Shown in pieces: positions 1 through 6,838 of a stretch of DNA of 17,517 nucleotides. The notes under the pieces are model-generated. The model was given only the letters and a program-made list of their open reading frames with translations. It was not told the origin of the DNA and ran no database searches. This DNA comes from Thermohalobaculum sp039033215. Its GTDB lineage: Bacteria > Pseudomonadota > Alphaproteobacteria > Rhodobacterales > Rhodobacteraceae. Numbering within the stretch: position 1 is the stretch's first letter; each line of letters begins with the position of its first letter. The stretch spans positions 1-17,517 of the forward strand of contig JBCCDA010000093.1 of NCBI GenBank assembly GCA_039033215.1, written 5' to 3'. Position numbers and translations under genes: made by a program.

Positions 1-546
1 CCGCGCCAGCAAGACCGGCAGGGCGCTTGCCAGGATCAGGACCGTCGGGATCGCGAACGTCAGCCAGTTGTCGGCGCCGAGCCATGCGAGCAGAGCTGGC
101 CCGATCATGTAACTGCCGGAAAGTACGATGGTGTAGGTGCCGACGATCCGGCCCCGGGACGCGGCTGGGGATTGCGCGACCATCCAATACTCGGACACGT
201 AGAAGAGCGCCGTGACCGTGAAGCCGAACGCGACCCGTAGCGCCGCCCACCAATAATAGCTCTCGAAGAGCGGGATTGCCGCCATGGAGAGTGCGAGGAT
301 CACGATGGCGCCGACCGCCAGCGGCACAACACCCGTGCGCTCCAGAATGGCCGGAAGGACGGGGGCGCTGATCACCATAGCGGCCGCTGCAACCATGTGG
401 TTCAGACCGACGAGCGTGCCCGAGACCCCCATCCGCTCGAGCAACAGAGCAAACAGCGGGAACGACAGCGAGATCGAAATCGACACCACTGCCATCGTTG
501 CGACCGGGGCCGCCCAGGGCAGGCTCGCTTTCAGGCGCTCCCGCAT
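1..546 (-). CDS. MFS transporter, partial (C-terminal part beyond window start)
   Basis: The frame reads from ATG at 546 without a stop to base 1, giving the first 182 residues of a membrane protein. Several hydrophobic helices are visible: about residues 10-37 (starting PWAAPVATMAVVS), 44-64, 72-90, 98-118 and two near 140-180. Charged loops separate them, as in the N-terminal six-helix half of a major facilitator. An ER/SRGR-type loop follows helices 2 and 5 (LERTG, ASRGR). Such proteins are inner-membrane secondary carriers; the substrate cannot be told. The start lies 9 bp after the Nudix stop and has only a weak ribosome binding site, so translation probably depends on the upstream genes DUF983 and Nudix. 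The remaining C-terminal half is outside the window. Confidence 0.85.
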   Translation of the reverse strand, partial: MRERLKASLPWAAPVATMAVVSISISLSFPLFALLLERMGVSGTLVGLNHMVAAAAMVISAPVLPAILERTGVVPLAVGAIVILALSMAAIPLFESYYWWAALRVAFGFTVTALFYVSEYWMVAQSPAASRGRIVGTYTIVLSGSYMIGPALLAWLGADNWLTFAIPTVLILASALPVLLAR

Positions 547-555
547 GTGCTAAAC

Positions 556-1233
556 TCAGATCTCGTCGATGAAGGATCGGTCGTCCTGCGTATAGAAGAA
601 CGGTGTCGGCCGCGGCATCTCAGGGTCCTGCACGCGTGCATCAACTTCGGCCAGCACGACCTCGGTGATGAACGGCAGGTCGAGCCCGCGCGCCTCTTCG
701 ATCGTCAACCAAGAGAGATGACTGAGCTCATCTTGCGCGCCCGAGAAATCATCGGGATCCCCGGCAATACGAGCGGCGTCAGTCATGAAGAACCGGGCAT
801 CAAACCGGCGGGGGCGCCCAGGTGGTGTGATCGCGCGGAAGACGAAGTCGAGACACGAGGCATCGGGCCGGTAACCAGCCGCATAGTATGGCGCCCACTC
901 CGGCGGCGCGTCGTCGCGCCCGGGACCATCGGTCGAGATTGCAAGCCCGGTCTCTTCCCAAAGCTCGCGAATCGCCGTCATGGGAAGTGCATGCGTCAAG
1001 ACATCGTCCGATCGCACCGCAAGCCGCAAAGCCACCTCGGGCCGCAAAGGCTTGGCCGGACTCACCAGATGATCGTCCCGGTCGATTGCGCCACCCGGGA
1101 ACACAAACTTAGATGGGAAGAACGCCGCGTTCTTTCCGCGTTGGCCCATGAGCACCCGTGGCACGGGACCATCCCGCCGTACGGCGATCACGGTCGCGGC
1201 ATCGCGAATAGCGTCTTTCGGTGGACTGGACAT
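556..1233 (-). CDS. Nudix hydrolase (NUDT19-like)
   Basis: This 225-residue protein has a Nudix box core REXXEETG at about residues 89-96 (RELWEETG), preceded by FPGGAID at 45-51. The spacing between the GG element and the RE helix is enlarged, as in the NUDT8/NUDT19-like group that acts on CoA esters or other nucleotide derivatives. It is expected to cleave a nucleoside diphosphate linked to another moiety with Mg or Mn ions held by the Nudix-box glutamates (E93, E94 region). A cytosolic location is likely because no signal peptide is visible. The ATG at 1233 is preceded by a GAGG-like ribosome binding site. It sits between a DUF983 gene (89 bp upstream) and an MFS gene (9 bp downstream) on the same strand. 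The true substrate is unknown. Confidence 0.9.
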   Translation of the reverse strand: MSSPPKDAIRDAATVIAVRRDGPVPRVLMGQRGKNAAFFPSKFVFPGGAIDRDDHLVSPAKPLRPEVALRLAVRSDDVLTHALPMTAIRELWEETGLAISTDGPGRDDAPPEWAPYYAAGYRPDASCLDFVFRAITPPGRPRRFDARFFMTDAARIAGDPDDFSGAQDELSHLSWLTIEEARGLDLPFITEVVLAEVDARVQDPEMPRPTPFFYTQDDRSFIDEI

Positions 1234-1322
1234 GGGTGACCTCGGGCAGATACGGCGCGACTATGATCCCGCCGACCCAACCTGTCCAGAGAGCTTGCGC
1301 CAACGAGCTGTTGGTGCGGCTC

Positions 1323-1730
1323 CTAGCGGTCTTCGCCCCCAAAGCCGTGCATCCCGAGCGCCCATTGCATTCCGATCGCCATGCCCTTCACCCGCGGCAG
1401 AAGCCACAGGCTCATGAGCACGGTCAGCGTCGGCCAGACAGCCCAATGCACCCAAACCGGCGGCGCCCAAGTCAGCTCAACGGCAATCATCGCGGCGATG
1501 ACCAGCTTCCCCACCAAGAGTATGGTGACGTATGCGGGGAGATCGTCCGCGCGCTGATGGTGCAGATGCTCTCCACACGCAGCACAGCTGCGTCGCACGC
1601 GCACGAACCCGTGAAACAGCGGGCCTCCGCCACAGTTCGGACAGCGACGACGCCACCCACGCAGCAGTGACCTGCCGAGCACGCGCTCCTCTACGGGGGC
1701 CAAAGGCTTGATGTCAGTTTCTGGTCTCAC
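1323..1730 (-). CDS. DUF983 family membrane protein with zinc-ribbon-like cysteines
   Basis: This 135-residue protein has CPNC at 30-33 and CAAC at 49-52, a treble-clef or zinc-ribbon-like double CxxC pattern. Two hydrophobic helices follow, at about 67-87 and 94-112. The RGWRRRCPNCG-like opening and PAYVTILLVGK segment are typical of the DUF983 family, small inner-membrane proteins of unknown function common in Alphaproteobacteria. The start is a GTG at 1730 with no clear Shine-Dalgarno sequence; no other good start lies upstream in frame. It is the first gene of a same-strand run with the Nudix hydrolase and the MFS transporter and faces the EF-hand gene across 167 bp. The function is not assigned; metal binding by the cysteines is inference. 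Confidence 0.88.
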   Translation of the reverse strand: MRPETDIKPLAPVEERVLGRSLLRGWRRRCPNCGGGPLFHGFVRVRRSCAACGEHLHHQRADDLPAYVTILLVGKLVIAAMIAVELTWAPPVWVHWAVWPTLTVLMSLWLLPRVKGMAIGMQWALGMHGFGGEDR

Positions 1731-1897
1731 GGGATCGAGAATAGTTGAAAGCGTGAAACTTCGATAATTGGCAAAGTGTCTTGCGGCACCATGTCGCGAA
1801 GGTCCTGTTCGCGCGGGATTGTCGACGGAATGGCCCAGGATCCGCGTTGGTTAGGTGATCTGAGGGCCATGGCGGCCCTGACGTAGCGAGGTAATCC

Positions 1898-2311
1898 ATG
1901 AGAAAGTTTGCAGGGATCGCTCTGGTTGGCGCGATGGCTCTGGGCGCCAGCACGGCGGTTGCTCAAGGCGAGCGAAGTGGCCAACGGATGTTCGACCAGA
2001 TCGACAGCAACGGCGATGGCGTCATATCGCTGGCAGAGGTGACGGCCTTTCGCAGCGAGCAGTTTGCAGTCATGGACATCAATGGTGATGGCGGGATCAC
2101 CGCAGACGAGATGCGCGAAGCAGCCCGTCAGCGGGCAGGCGACCGGGCAGGCCGGCACTTCGAAAGGCTTGACGCGGATGGCAATGGTGTGGTCGAGCGT
2201 GCAGAGTTCGAGGGTCGCGCCGCAGCGCGGTTCCAGCGTATGGACGCAGATGGCGACGGTGTGATCACCCAAGAGGAGATGCGCGCCAGGAAGGGCCAAC
2301 GCGGCGGCTAA
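1898..2311 (+). CDS. Secreted EF-hand calcium-binding protein, four EF loops
   Basis: This 137-residue protein starts with a Sec signal peptide (MRK, hydrophobic 5-18, probable cleavage after AVA near residue 22). Four canonical 12-residue EF loops follow: DSNGDGVISLAE (36-47), DINGDGGITADE (60-71), DADGNGVVERAE (92-103) and DADGDGVITQEE (116-127). Each keeps the acidic residues at loop positions 1, 3, 5 and 12, with N or D substitutions that still bind calcium. It should be a periplasmic or exported Ca-binding protein. The start has a GAGG ribosome binding site about 8 bases upstream. It heads a run with an ECF sigma factor, a one-TM protein and a metal-sensor-like protein. A GC-rich hairpin covers its stop codon, which may set its expression apart from the downstream genes. 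Similar EF-hand proteins often precede such sigma factors in Rhodobacterales. Confidence 0.93.
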   Translation: MRKFAGIALVGAMALGASTAVAQGERSGQRMFDQIDSNGDGVISLAEVTAFRSEQFAVMDINGDGGITADEMREAARQRAGDRAGRHFERLDADGNGVVERAEFEGRAAARFQRMDADGDGVITQEEMRARKGQRGG

Positions 2312-2317
2312 CCGCCG
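2302..2317 (+). terminator. GC-rich hairpin over the EF-hand stop codon (attenuator candidate)
   Basis: CGGCGG (2302-2307) and CCGCCG (2312-2317) form a perfect 6-bp stem with a 4-base loop that contains the TAA stop of the EF-hand gene. No T-run follows, so this is not a standard intrinsic terminator. It could attenuate or stabilise the EF-hand message so that the secreted protein is made in excess over the sigma factor. Role inferred from position only. Confidence 0.4.
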
Positions 2318-2347
2318 TGAATGGCTGAGGGGGAAGGGCCAGACTGC

Positions 2348-2929
2348 ATGACGGCTGAGGCACAGGTGCCTGTTGCGGATCGCGACGCCGAACTGCTGGT
2401 CCGTTTTGCTGACGGGGACCAGGGTGCAGCGCGTGCTCTTACAGAGAACCTTCTCCCAGGTGTCATGCGCCAGGCATTCCGCATGTTGGGCGATCAGTCG
2501 GAAGCCGAGGATGTGGCGCAGGACGCGATGTTGAGGTTGTGGAAACAGGCGCCCGACTGGCGCGCGGGCGAAGCCAAGGTCTCGACCTGGCTCTACCGGG
2601 TCGTTCACAATTTGTGTATCGACCGGATCCGCAAGCGCCGCCCGCAGGTGCCGGTCGAGGATGCACCGGAGCCGGTCGATCCCAACCCCTCGGTCCTGGA
2701 CCGGCTGGCGGCCGGCGAACAAAGTCGGATGATCGCGCAGGCGATCGCCACCCTCCCCGACCGGCAGCGCCAGGCACTTGTGCTCCGTCATTTTGAAGGA
2801 ATGTCGAATCCGGAGATCGGCGATGCGCTGGAATGTTCGGTCGAGGCCGTAGAAAGTCTGCTTGCAAGGGCGCGGCGGCAACTTGCGAAGATGCTCCGCG
2901 AAGATAAAGAGGCGTTTGGTTATGGATGA
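2348..2929 (+). CDS. ECF-family RNA polymerase sigma factor
   Basis: This 193-residue protein has the two-domain ECF layout. Region 2 contains DQSEAEDVAQDAMLRLWK and STWLYRVVHNLCIDRIRKRR (core binding and -10 recognition). A short acidic/proline linker (VEDAPEPVDPNP) follows, then region 4 with LPDRQRQALVLRHFEGMSN, PEIGDALECSVEAVESLLAR and ARRQL (HTH for -35 recognition). I chose the ATG at 2348 because GAAGGG lies 9 bases upstream. An in-frame ATG at 2321 would add nine residues but has no ribosome binding site. The last codons overlap the next gene, whose ATG is at 2922, so the two are translationally coupled. It should direct transcription of a stress or envelope regulon when released by a membrane partner encoded downstream. 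Its target promoter was not identified here. Confidence 0.93.
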   Translation: MTAEAQVPVADRDAELLVRFADGDQGAARALTENLLPGVMRQAFRMLGDQSEAEDVAQDAMLRLWKQAPDWRAGEAKVSTWLYRVVHNLCIDRIRKRRPQVPVEDAPEPVDPNPSVLDRLAAGEQSRMIAQAIATLPDRQRQALVLRHFEGMSNPEIGDALECSVEAVESLLARARRQLAKMLREDKEAFGYG

Positions 2930-3281
2930 GAAGTCGCAGGATATGGTGGATCGCGCGCTGGGGGAGTTGGCGCGTGATGTTGCTGACGGGACGCCCCGCC
3001 CGGGTGCCGATCTGATCGCGCGGGTGCTCGCGGACGCGGCCGATGCGGTACCGCCGCCCGTGCAGACGGTCCGCTCCGCGACACACGAAGCAAGACCGCG
3101 GCTGAGCGAGATGCTCTTTGGTTGGGGCGGCGGTGCTGTTGCGGCGCTGAGCCTCTGCCTGGCGCTTGGTATTGGTGTCGGTCTCTCCATGGACGCCGCT
3201 GACATGCCTGGCTTCGGTGATCCCGGTGCGGAGATTGCGCTGACCATGGAGGGCGGTCTGGCCGCCGATGGCGTCCTGTGA
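2922..3281 (+). CDS. Single-pass membrane protein, probable anti-sigma partner
   Basis: The 119-residue product starts inside the end of the sigma gene (ATG 2922, sigma stop 2927-2929). Its ribosome binding site, AAAGAGG, lies about 9 bases upstream within the sigma gene. The N-terminal ~65 residues are soluble and acidic (MDEKSQDMVDRALGELARDV). They are followed by a Gly/Ala/Leu-rich transmembrane helix at about 66-88 (GAVAALSLCLALGIGVGL) and a short tail of about 30 residues. There is no HxxxCxxC zinc anti-sigma motif. Overlap with the sigma gene, size and topology suggest that it holds the sigma factor at the inner membrane. Homologues of this kind are sometimes loosely labelled as dihydroorotate dehydrogenase-like, which nothing in this sequence supports. 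The anti-sigma role is inference. Confidence 0.82.
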   Translation: MDEKSQDMVDRALGELARDVADGTPRPGADLIARVLADAADAVPPPVQTVRSATHEARPRLSEMLFGWGGGAVAALSLCLALGIGVGLSMDAADMPGFGDPGAEIALTMEGGLAADGVL

Positions 3282-3309
3282 CCCCTGCTGCTTGAGAAGG
3301 CGAACCGAA

Positions 3310-3831
3310 ATGAGTGCCGAGTTTGATCCCGTCCCCGTACGCCGCCGAAGCCCGATCTGGATGCGTGCCCTGCTCATCGCATCACTGGCCGTCAATGTCG
3401 CCGTCATCGGGGTGGTAACCGGTTACAAGATGAAGGACGGCGAGGACACACACGCGCTCTCGCGTCAGGTCTCCTGGATCGTTCGAATGGTGCCCGATCA
3501 TCGCAAGGAATTCGCGCTAACCCACTTTGCCGGTTTTCGCGAACAACTCATCGCAAGCCGGATGGCGCAGATGGGTGATCTGGACCGGATTCTCGCGGCT
3601 GTCCGGACAGATCCTTTCGAGGCGCAAGAGCTTCGCGTGGCGCTCGAAGTTCGCCGCGCGTCCAGCGACAGCCGACGCGTCATTGTCCACGAAGGCTTGG
3701 TCACGCTGCTGGAGCAGTTCGAGCAGGAGGAGCGCCTGACGTTCGCCAACAACCTTGAAGCGAGGCTTGAAAAGGTGCGGTTAAATCAGAATTCCGGTGG
3801 CACTATCAGCACGTCCGCCGCCGCGCAGTAG
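3310..3831 (+). CDS. Membrane-anchored periplasmic heavy-metal-sensor-like protein (Metal_resist/CnrX-ZraP type)
   Basis: This 173-residue protein starts at ATG 3310 with GAGAAGG 9 bases upstream; a longer in-frame start at 3268 lacks such support. A basic N-terminus (VRRRSPIWMR) precedes one transmembrane helix at about 17-38. The periplasmic part is highly helical and charged: SRQVSWIVRMVPDHRKEF, then repeated long amphipathic helices to about residue 155, and a low-complexity tail. This matches the helical-hairpin fold of the Metal_resist family (CnrX, ZraP), which senses metals or envelope damage and works with ECF sigma factors. No His/Met-rich metal site is obvious, so metal specificity is unclear. 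It is the last gene of the EF-hand/sigma/TM cassette and could be the sensor that frees the sigma factor. Confidence 0.82.
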   Translation: MSAEFDPVPVRRRSPIWMRALLIASLAVNVAVIGVVTGYKMKDGEDTHALSRQVSWIVRMVPDHRKEFALTHFAGFREQLIASRMAQMGDLDRILAAVRTDPFEAQELRVALEVRRASSDSRRVIVHEGLVTLLEQFEQEERLTFANNLEARLEKVRLNQNSGGTISTSAAAQ

Positions 3832-3848
3832 TGCTCATGCGAGAGCAC
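3831..3848. terminator. Inverted repeat between convergent genes
   Basis: GTGCTC (3831-3836) and GAGCAC (3843-3848) form a 6-bp stem with a 6-base loop. It starts at the last base of the metal-sensor stop codon and lies 12 bp from the SDR stop on the other strand. It could serve both convergent transcripts. No clear T-run is present, so terminator function is only suggested by position. Confidence 0.35.
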
Positions 3849-3859
3849 GGTGCGCCGCG

Positions 3860-4594
3860 TCAGGTCTCGGCGCCGCCGTTCACCTGGATCATCTGCCCGT
3901 TGATGAAGCCGCCCTTGTCGGACGCCAGCAGGCTCACCATCGCAGCAACCTCATCAGGCTGACCGAGCCGCCCTAAAGGCACCCGCGACTTCATACCCTC
4001 GATATGGGCAGTCATGGCTGGATCAGCATGTTCAGACGCGATTGGCCCTGGCGAGATCAGATTGGTGGAAACGCCCTTCGGCCCAAACTCCTTGCCGAGT
4101 GACTTGGCCAAGCCCCAGAGCCCATGCTTCGAGACAGATGTCGCGGCGCGTCCATTGTAGCCATGGATCGCGTTCATGCCGCCGAAGAGGACGACCCGGC
4201 CCCATCCCCGATGCACCATGCCCGGGAGGGCGGCGCGCGCCAGCCAGACCCCGCCGCCAAGGTTCACGTCCATGACGCGGTCCCAGTCCTCGTCCGACGT
4301 CTCGAGAAACGGCGAGGACGGGCGGATCGCCGCGTTATGCACCAGAACATCCAGCCGACCGAACGCCGAGATCGTAGCCTCGACCATCGTGCGACAGTCC
4401 TCCGGCGATCCGGTGTCCCCCATGGCGACGACTGCCTGCCGACCTTCGGCACGGACCAAATTCCCGGTCTCATCCGTGGCCGCGCGGTTCGAGAGTCCGT
4501 TCACCGCAACGTCGAACCCATCCCGCGCAAGCGCGATGGCGATCGCCCGCCCGATGTTCTGGCCGGCCCCGGTGACCAGCGCAGTTCTGGTCAT
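3860..4594 (-). CDS. SDR-family protein lacking the catalytic Ser and Tyr
   Basis: The 244-residue protein has the classical short-chain dehydrogenase fold markers: TGAGQNIG (8-15) for the dinucleotide, VHNAA (85-89), N111 in DVNLGG, SPGPI (181-185) and the C-terminal FINGQMIQVNGG. However, the active-site stretch reads FGGMNAIHGYNGRAATSVSK. Aligned on K156, the usual Tyr of YxxxK is T152 and the usual Ser is G139. Lys and Asn of the tetrad remain. It may therefore bind NAD(P) without classical oxidoreductase chemistry, or use another acid. Y146 lies six residues before T152 and cannot fill the YxxxK position without loop changes. The start ATG overlaps the stop of the lyase gene by 4 bp (ATGA), so the two are translationally coupled and probably act in one pathway. 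Confidence 0.9.
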   Translation of the reverse strand: MTRTALVTGAGQNIGRAIAIALARDGFDVAVNGLSNRAATDETGNLVRAEGRQAVVAMGDTGSPEDCRTMVEATISAFGRLDVLVHNAAIRPSSPFLETSDEDWDRVMDVNLGGGVWLARAALPGMVHRGWGRVVLFGGMNAIHGYNGRAATSVSKHGLWGLAKSLGKEFGPKGVSTNLISPGPIASEHADPAMTAHIEGMKSRVPLGRLGQPDEVAAMVSLLASDKGGFINGQMIQVNGGAET

Positions 4595-5469
4595 TCCGCG
4601 GCGCGCGCTGGTTCAGCAAACGCCGTGCGGAGCTGGTCCCAGTCCTTGGACCCGACCCGCTCGAACAACTCGCTGACTTTCAAACCGTCCGTCTGGCTCG
4701 GCAGTTTTTCCGCGTTCAGGTCATCCAACACGCTCTCGGCGCGCATCACCATCTCGCGCCAGAGAAGATCGGGCAGGATCGTCAGTGCGAACCCACGGTC
4801 GCGCAGCCCTTGCATCGTGACAGGCGGCGTCTTTCCGCGCAGGACTAGGTTGAAAAGACAGGGGCCATCTACCCGGCTTGTCACTGCGTCGAGTTCCTCG
4901 TCGGTCTTTGGCGCCTCGAGGAAGGCGATATCTGCACCGGCGGCCAAAGCGGCGTTCACCCGGCGGACGGCTTCGTCGAACCCGAAACTCGCGTTCGAGT
5001 CCGTCCGGGCGATGATCTTGAAGTCAGGGTCGCGGCGAGCGGCAACAGCAGCGCGGATCTTGGCCAGATAATCCTCAAGCGGGATCACTTCCTTGTCGTC
5101 GAGGTGCCCGCACTTCTTGGGAAACCCCTGGTCTTCGACGTGGATCGCGGCCACGCCCGCACGCTCGTAGTCGCGCACGGCGCGGGTGATGTTGAGCTCG
5201 TTCCCGAAGCCGGTGTCCGCATCCGCGATCACGGGAATGTCCACCGCCGACGCAATCCGAGCGGCATTCCCGATCATCTCGGTCGCCGTGAGCAATCCGA
5301 AATCCGGCAGCCCAAAGCTGGAGGCCGTGCCGGCACCGGTCATGTAGCAGGCCTCGAACCCGGCGCGTTCGATCAGCTTGGCGGTCAGCCCGTCGTAGCA
5401 GCCAGGGGCCGTGATCATCTCGCCCGAGGCAAGAGCAGCGGCAAAGCGTTGGCGCGGCGTCTGGGTCAT
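4591..5469 (-). CDS. Isocitrate lyase/PEP mutase family C-C lyase (2,3-dimethylmalate or methylisocitrate lyase-like)
   Basis: This 292-residue protein starts at ATG 5469 with AGGAGG upstream (AAGGAGGACATTGCC). Open frame continues upstream but has no comparable start. It carries the family's metal site DADTGFG (83-89), VEDQ (111-114) and the lyase signature KKCGH (118-122), whose Cys is the catalytic acid/base in true lyases. PEP mutases lack this Cys, so lyase chemistry is favoured: cleavage of a 2-hydroxy- or 3-carboxy-substituted dicarboxylate into an oxo acid such as pyruvate or glyoxylate plus succinate or propionate. The length fits PrpB, 2,3-dimethylmalate lyase and oxaloacetate-hydrolase-like enzymes, so exact substrate is open. 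The coupled SDR follows by a 4-bp overlap. The amidohydrolase gene lies divergently 75 bp away. Confidence 0.9.
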   Translation of the reverse strand: MTQTPRQRFAAALASGEMITAPGCYDGLTAKLIERAGFEACYMTGAGTASSFGLPDFGLLTATEMIGNAARIASAVDIPVIADADTGFGNELNITRAVRDYERAGVAAIHVEDQGFPKKCGHLDDKEVIPLEDYLAKIRAAVAARRDPDFKIIARTDSNASFGFDEAVRRVNAALAAGADIAFLEAPKTDEELDAVTSRVDGPCLFNLVLRGKTPPVTMQGLRDRGFALTILPDLLWREMVMRAESVLDDLNAEKLPSQTDGLKVSELFERVGSKDWDQLRTAFAEPARAAE

Positions 5470-5544
5470 GGCAATGTCCTCCTTGGTTGGGTGGCAACTT
5501 ACGGCCCAATACCCGTCATGCAAGGGAGGGAGCCGCGCTATCCC

Positions 5545-6324
5545 ATGGACGATCCGCCCCACATCGACAGCCATGCCCATGTCTGGGACCGCAACTGTGC
5601 GTTCGTACCCGGCGCGCGCTACCATCCGGACTACGAGGCGACAATCGACGACTATCTGAAGGTATTGGACAGGAACTCGGTCGAGAAAGCTGTTCTGGTG
5701 CAGCCCAGTTTCCTGGGCGCGAACAACGATTACCTGCTGGCGTGCCTGAAGCGCTTCCCAGATAGGCTACGAGGCATCGTCGTCGTCGACCAGAGCGTGC
5801 TCCCGGATCAACTCGACGACATGACCGCAGCCGGTGTCATCGGTCTGCGGTACAACCTCATCGGAGGCGACGCAGGGATCCTGGCGAGCGAGGCGACCCG
5901 GGAGCTAACGAGGAAAGCAACCCACCGGGGATGGTGGATCGAGGTTCAGGCTGAGGGACCAGACTGGCCGTTTGTGCTGGGGACACTGCTGGCGGACGAC
6001 GCCCGCATAATGGTGGACCACTTCGGGAAACCATCGGGCGCCGATTGCCCGGGCCACGCTGTCTTGCTGGCGGCGAACCCGTCACGGCATGTGGTCAAGC
6101 TCTCGGCGCCCTATCGCCAGGTCCCTGCCCAGATCACGCCCTACGCCCACGCGTTTCTGGCGGCCTGGGGCGCCGCGCACTGCCTCTGGGGCTCGGACTG
6201 GCCATGGACCCAGCACGAAACTCGGCATGGCTACCGCGACTGCCAGCACTGGCTTTCAAACTGGGCAACACGGGAGGATCGCGCGGACATGACCCGCGCG
6301 GCCCCGGCGCTGTGCGGGTTCTAG
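5545..6324 (+). CDS. Amidohydrolase-family TIM-barrel hydrolase (amidohydrolase 2 type)
   Basis: The 259-residue protein begins HIDSHAHVWD (6-15), the HxH metal-binding strand of the amidohydrolase superfamily. It later shows VDHFGKP (157-163) and WGSDWPWT (215-222), where D218 is the usual catalytic or metal Asp. This pattern matches the amidohydrolase-2 group, which includes 2-pyrone-4,6-dicarboxylate lactonase, sugar lactonases and some decarboxylases. Hydrolysis of a lactone or cyclic ester is the likeliest reaction; the substrate is unknown. I prefer the ATG at 5545, as the family starts just before the HxH strand; a GGGAGGG element lies about 15 bases upstream. An in-frame ATG at 5518 would add nine residues. 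The gene is divergent from the lyase-SDR pair, which suggests shared regulation from the 75-bp gap. Confidence 0.88.
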   Translation: MDDPPHIDSHAHVWDRNCAFVPGARYHPDYEATIDDYLKVLDRNSVEKAVLVQPSFLGANNDYLLACLKRFPDRLRGIVVVDQSVLPDQLDDMTAAGVIGLRYNLIGGDAGILASEATRELTRKATHRGWWIEVQAEGPDWPFVLGTLLADDARIMVDHFGKPSGADCPGHAVLLAANPSRHVVKLSAPYRQVPAQITPYAHAFLAAWGAAHCLWGSDWPWTQHETRHGYRDCQHWLSNWATREDRADMTRAAPALCGF

Positions 6325-6347
6325 CGACCTGCCCCTGGAACCAGCCC

Positions 6348-6680
6348 TTAGAATGAGAACGAGTCGAAATCGGAGAAGCTGAACGACACGCCGTCGGTTT
6401 CGACCGACACCGACCCCGACGAGAAGCTGGATCCGTTCGACCCGACACCCGAGCTCACCGATCCGGAGATCGAGGAATACCCGCTGCCGGACACAGACCC
6501 CGAAAAGCTGCCACCCGCGACGCCTGGGCCCGCAAACACATCGAGCTCGCCGAAGCCCGGAGTTGCCGTGACCGGCGTAGGTTCAAAATCGATCAGGAGA
6601 TCCCTGCCGATATCGATCTCGACGACGTCCCAGTCCAACTCCACCGGGTCGAGATCAAATTGTTTGTTGAAGTCCCACAT
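6348..6680 (-). CDS. Small acidic Gly/Ser-rich protein of unknown function
   Basis: I do not recognise this 110-residue protein. The ATG at 6680 has a strong ribosome binding site (GGAGG, 6 bases upstream), which supports translation. Residues 1-35 are acidic and hydrophobic (MWDFNKQFDLDPVELDWD, then VVEIDIGRDLLIDFEP). Residues 55-95 are almost only Gly, Ser and Val (for example SGSVSGSGYSSISGSVSSG). The C-terminus ends in alternating Phe and Ser/Asp (SFSFSDFDSFSF). There is no cysteine, signal peptide or transmembrane helix. The acidic region plus a terminal run of aromatic and hydroxyl residues resembles C-terminal signals of type I secreted proteins, which is only a suggestion. It is divergent from the luxR gene across 158 bp and could be under its control. 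Alternatives are a structural or phase-forming low-complexity protein. Confidence 0.7.
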   Translation of the reverse strand: MWDFNKQFDLDPVELDWDVVEIDIGRDLLIDFEPTPVTATPGFGELDVFAGPGVAGGSFSGSVSGSGYSSISGSVSSGVGSNGSSFSSGSVSVETDGVSFSFSDFDSFSF

Positions 6681-6838
6681 CTTTGCCTCCGTTCATGGGT
6701 TGCGCAGCTGATCTCACGTTGATGCGTCCAACTTCCGCCCCGGGCTAGCTGGGGAAATCCACAGGTTGCCGCAGCGCTGGTCTTCCTTGGGCAGATCGTT
6801 AGAAAGTCTTTGGCAGGTTCTCTTTGTTGAGAGGTCGC
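6681..6838. promoter_or_regulatory. Divergent intergenic region between the Gly/Ser-rich gene and luxR
   Basis: These 158 bp must hold promoters for both divergent genes. I see an imperfect dyad CCCCGGGCTAGCTGGGG (6738-6754) centred on GCTAGC, and a perfect 8-bp palindrome CAGCGCTG (6772-6779). The element GGCAG occurs twice (near 6790 and 6812). No convincing 18-20 bp lux box and no clear -35/-10 pair could be read. Confidence 0.4.

Noticed and set aside
1820..1897. ECF-type autoregulated promoter (GGAAT near 1829 with a downstream CGTT or TCTGA)
   Set aside because: Spacings are about 13 or over 24 bases, outside the usual 16-17, so no credible promoter could be assigned.
1727..3247. Long minus-strand open frame (about 506 codons) across the EF-hand and sigma genes
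   Set aside because: It is antisense to clearly recognisable EF-hand, sigma and TM genes, has no domain, and its composition (Arg, Pro, Ala, His rich) is typical of a GC-rich shadow frame.
5104..5544. Upstream extension of the amidohydrolase frame into the lyase gene
   Set aside because: The extension is antisense to the well-supported lyase gene; family proteins begin just before the HxH strand, which fits ATG 5545.
6681..6838. A lux box for the LuxR regulator
   Set aside because: No 18-20 bp dyad with the usual CTG...CAG arms was found; only short palindromes are present.
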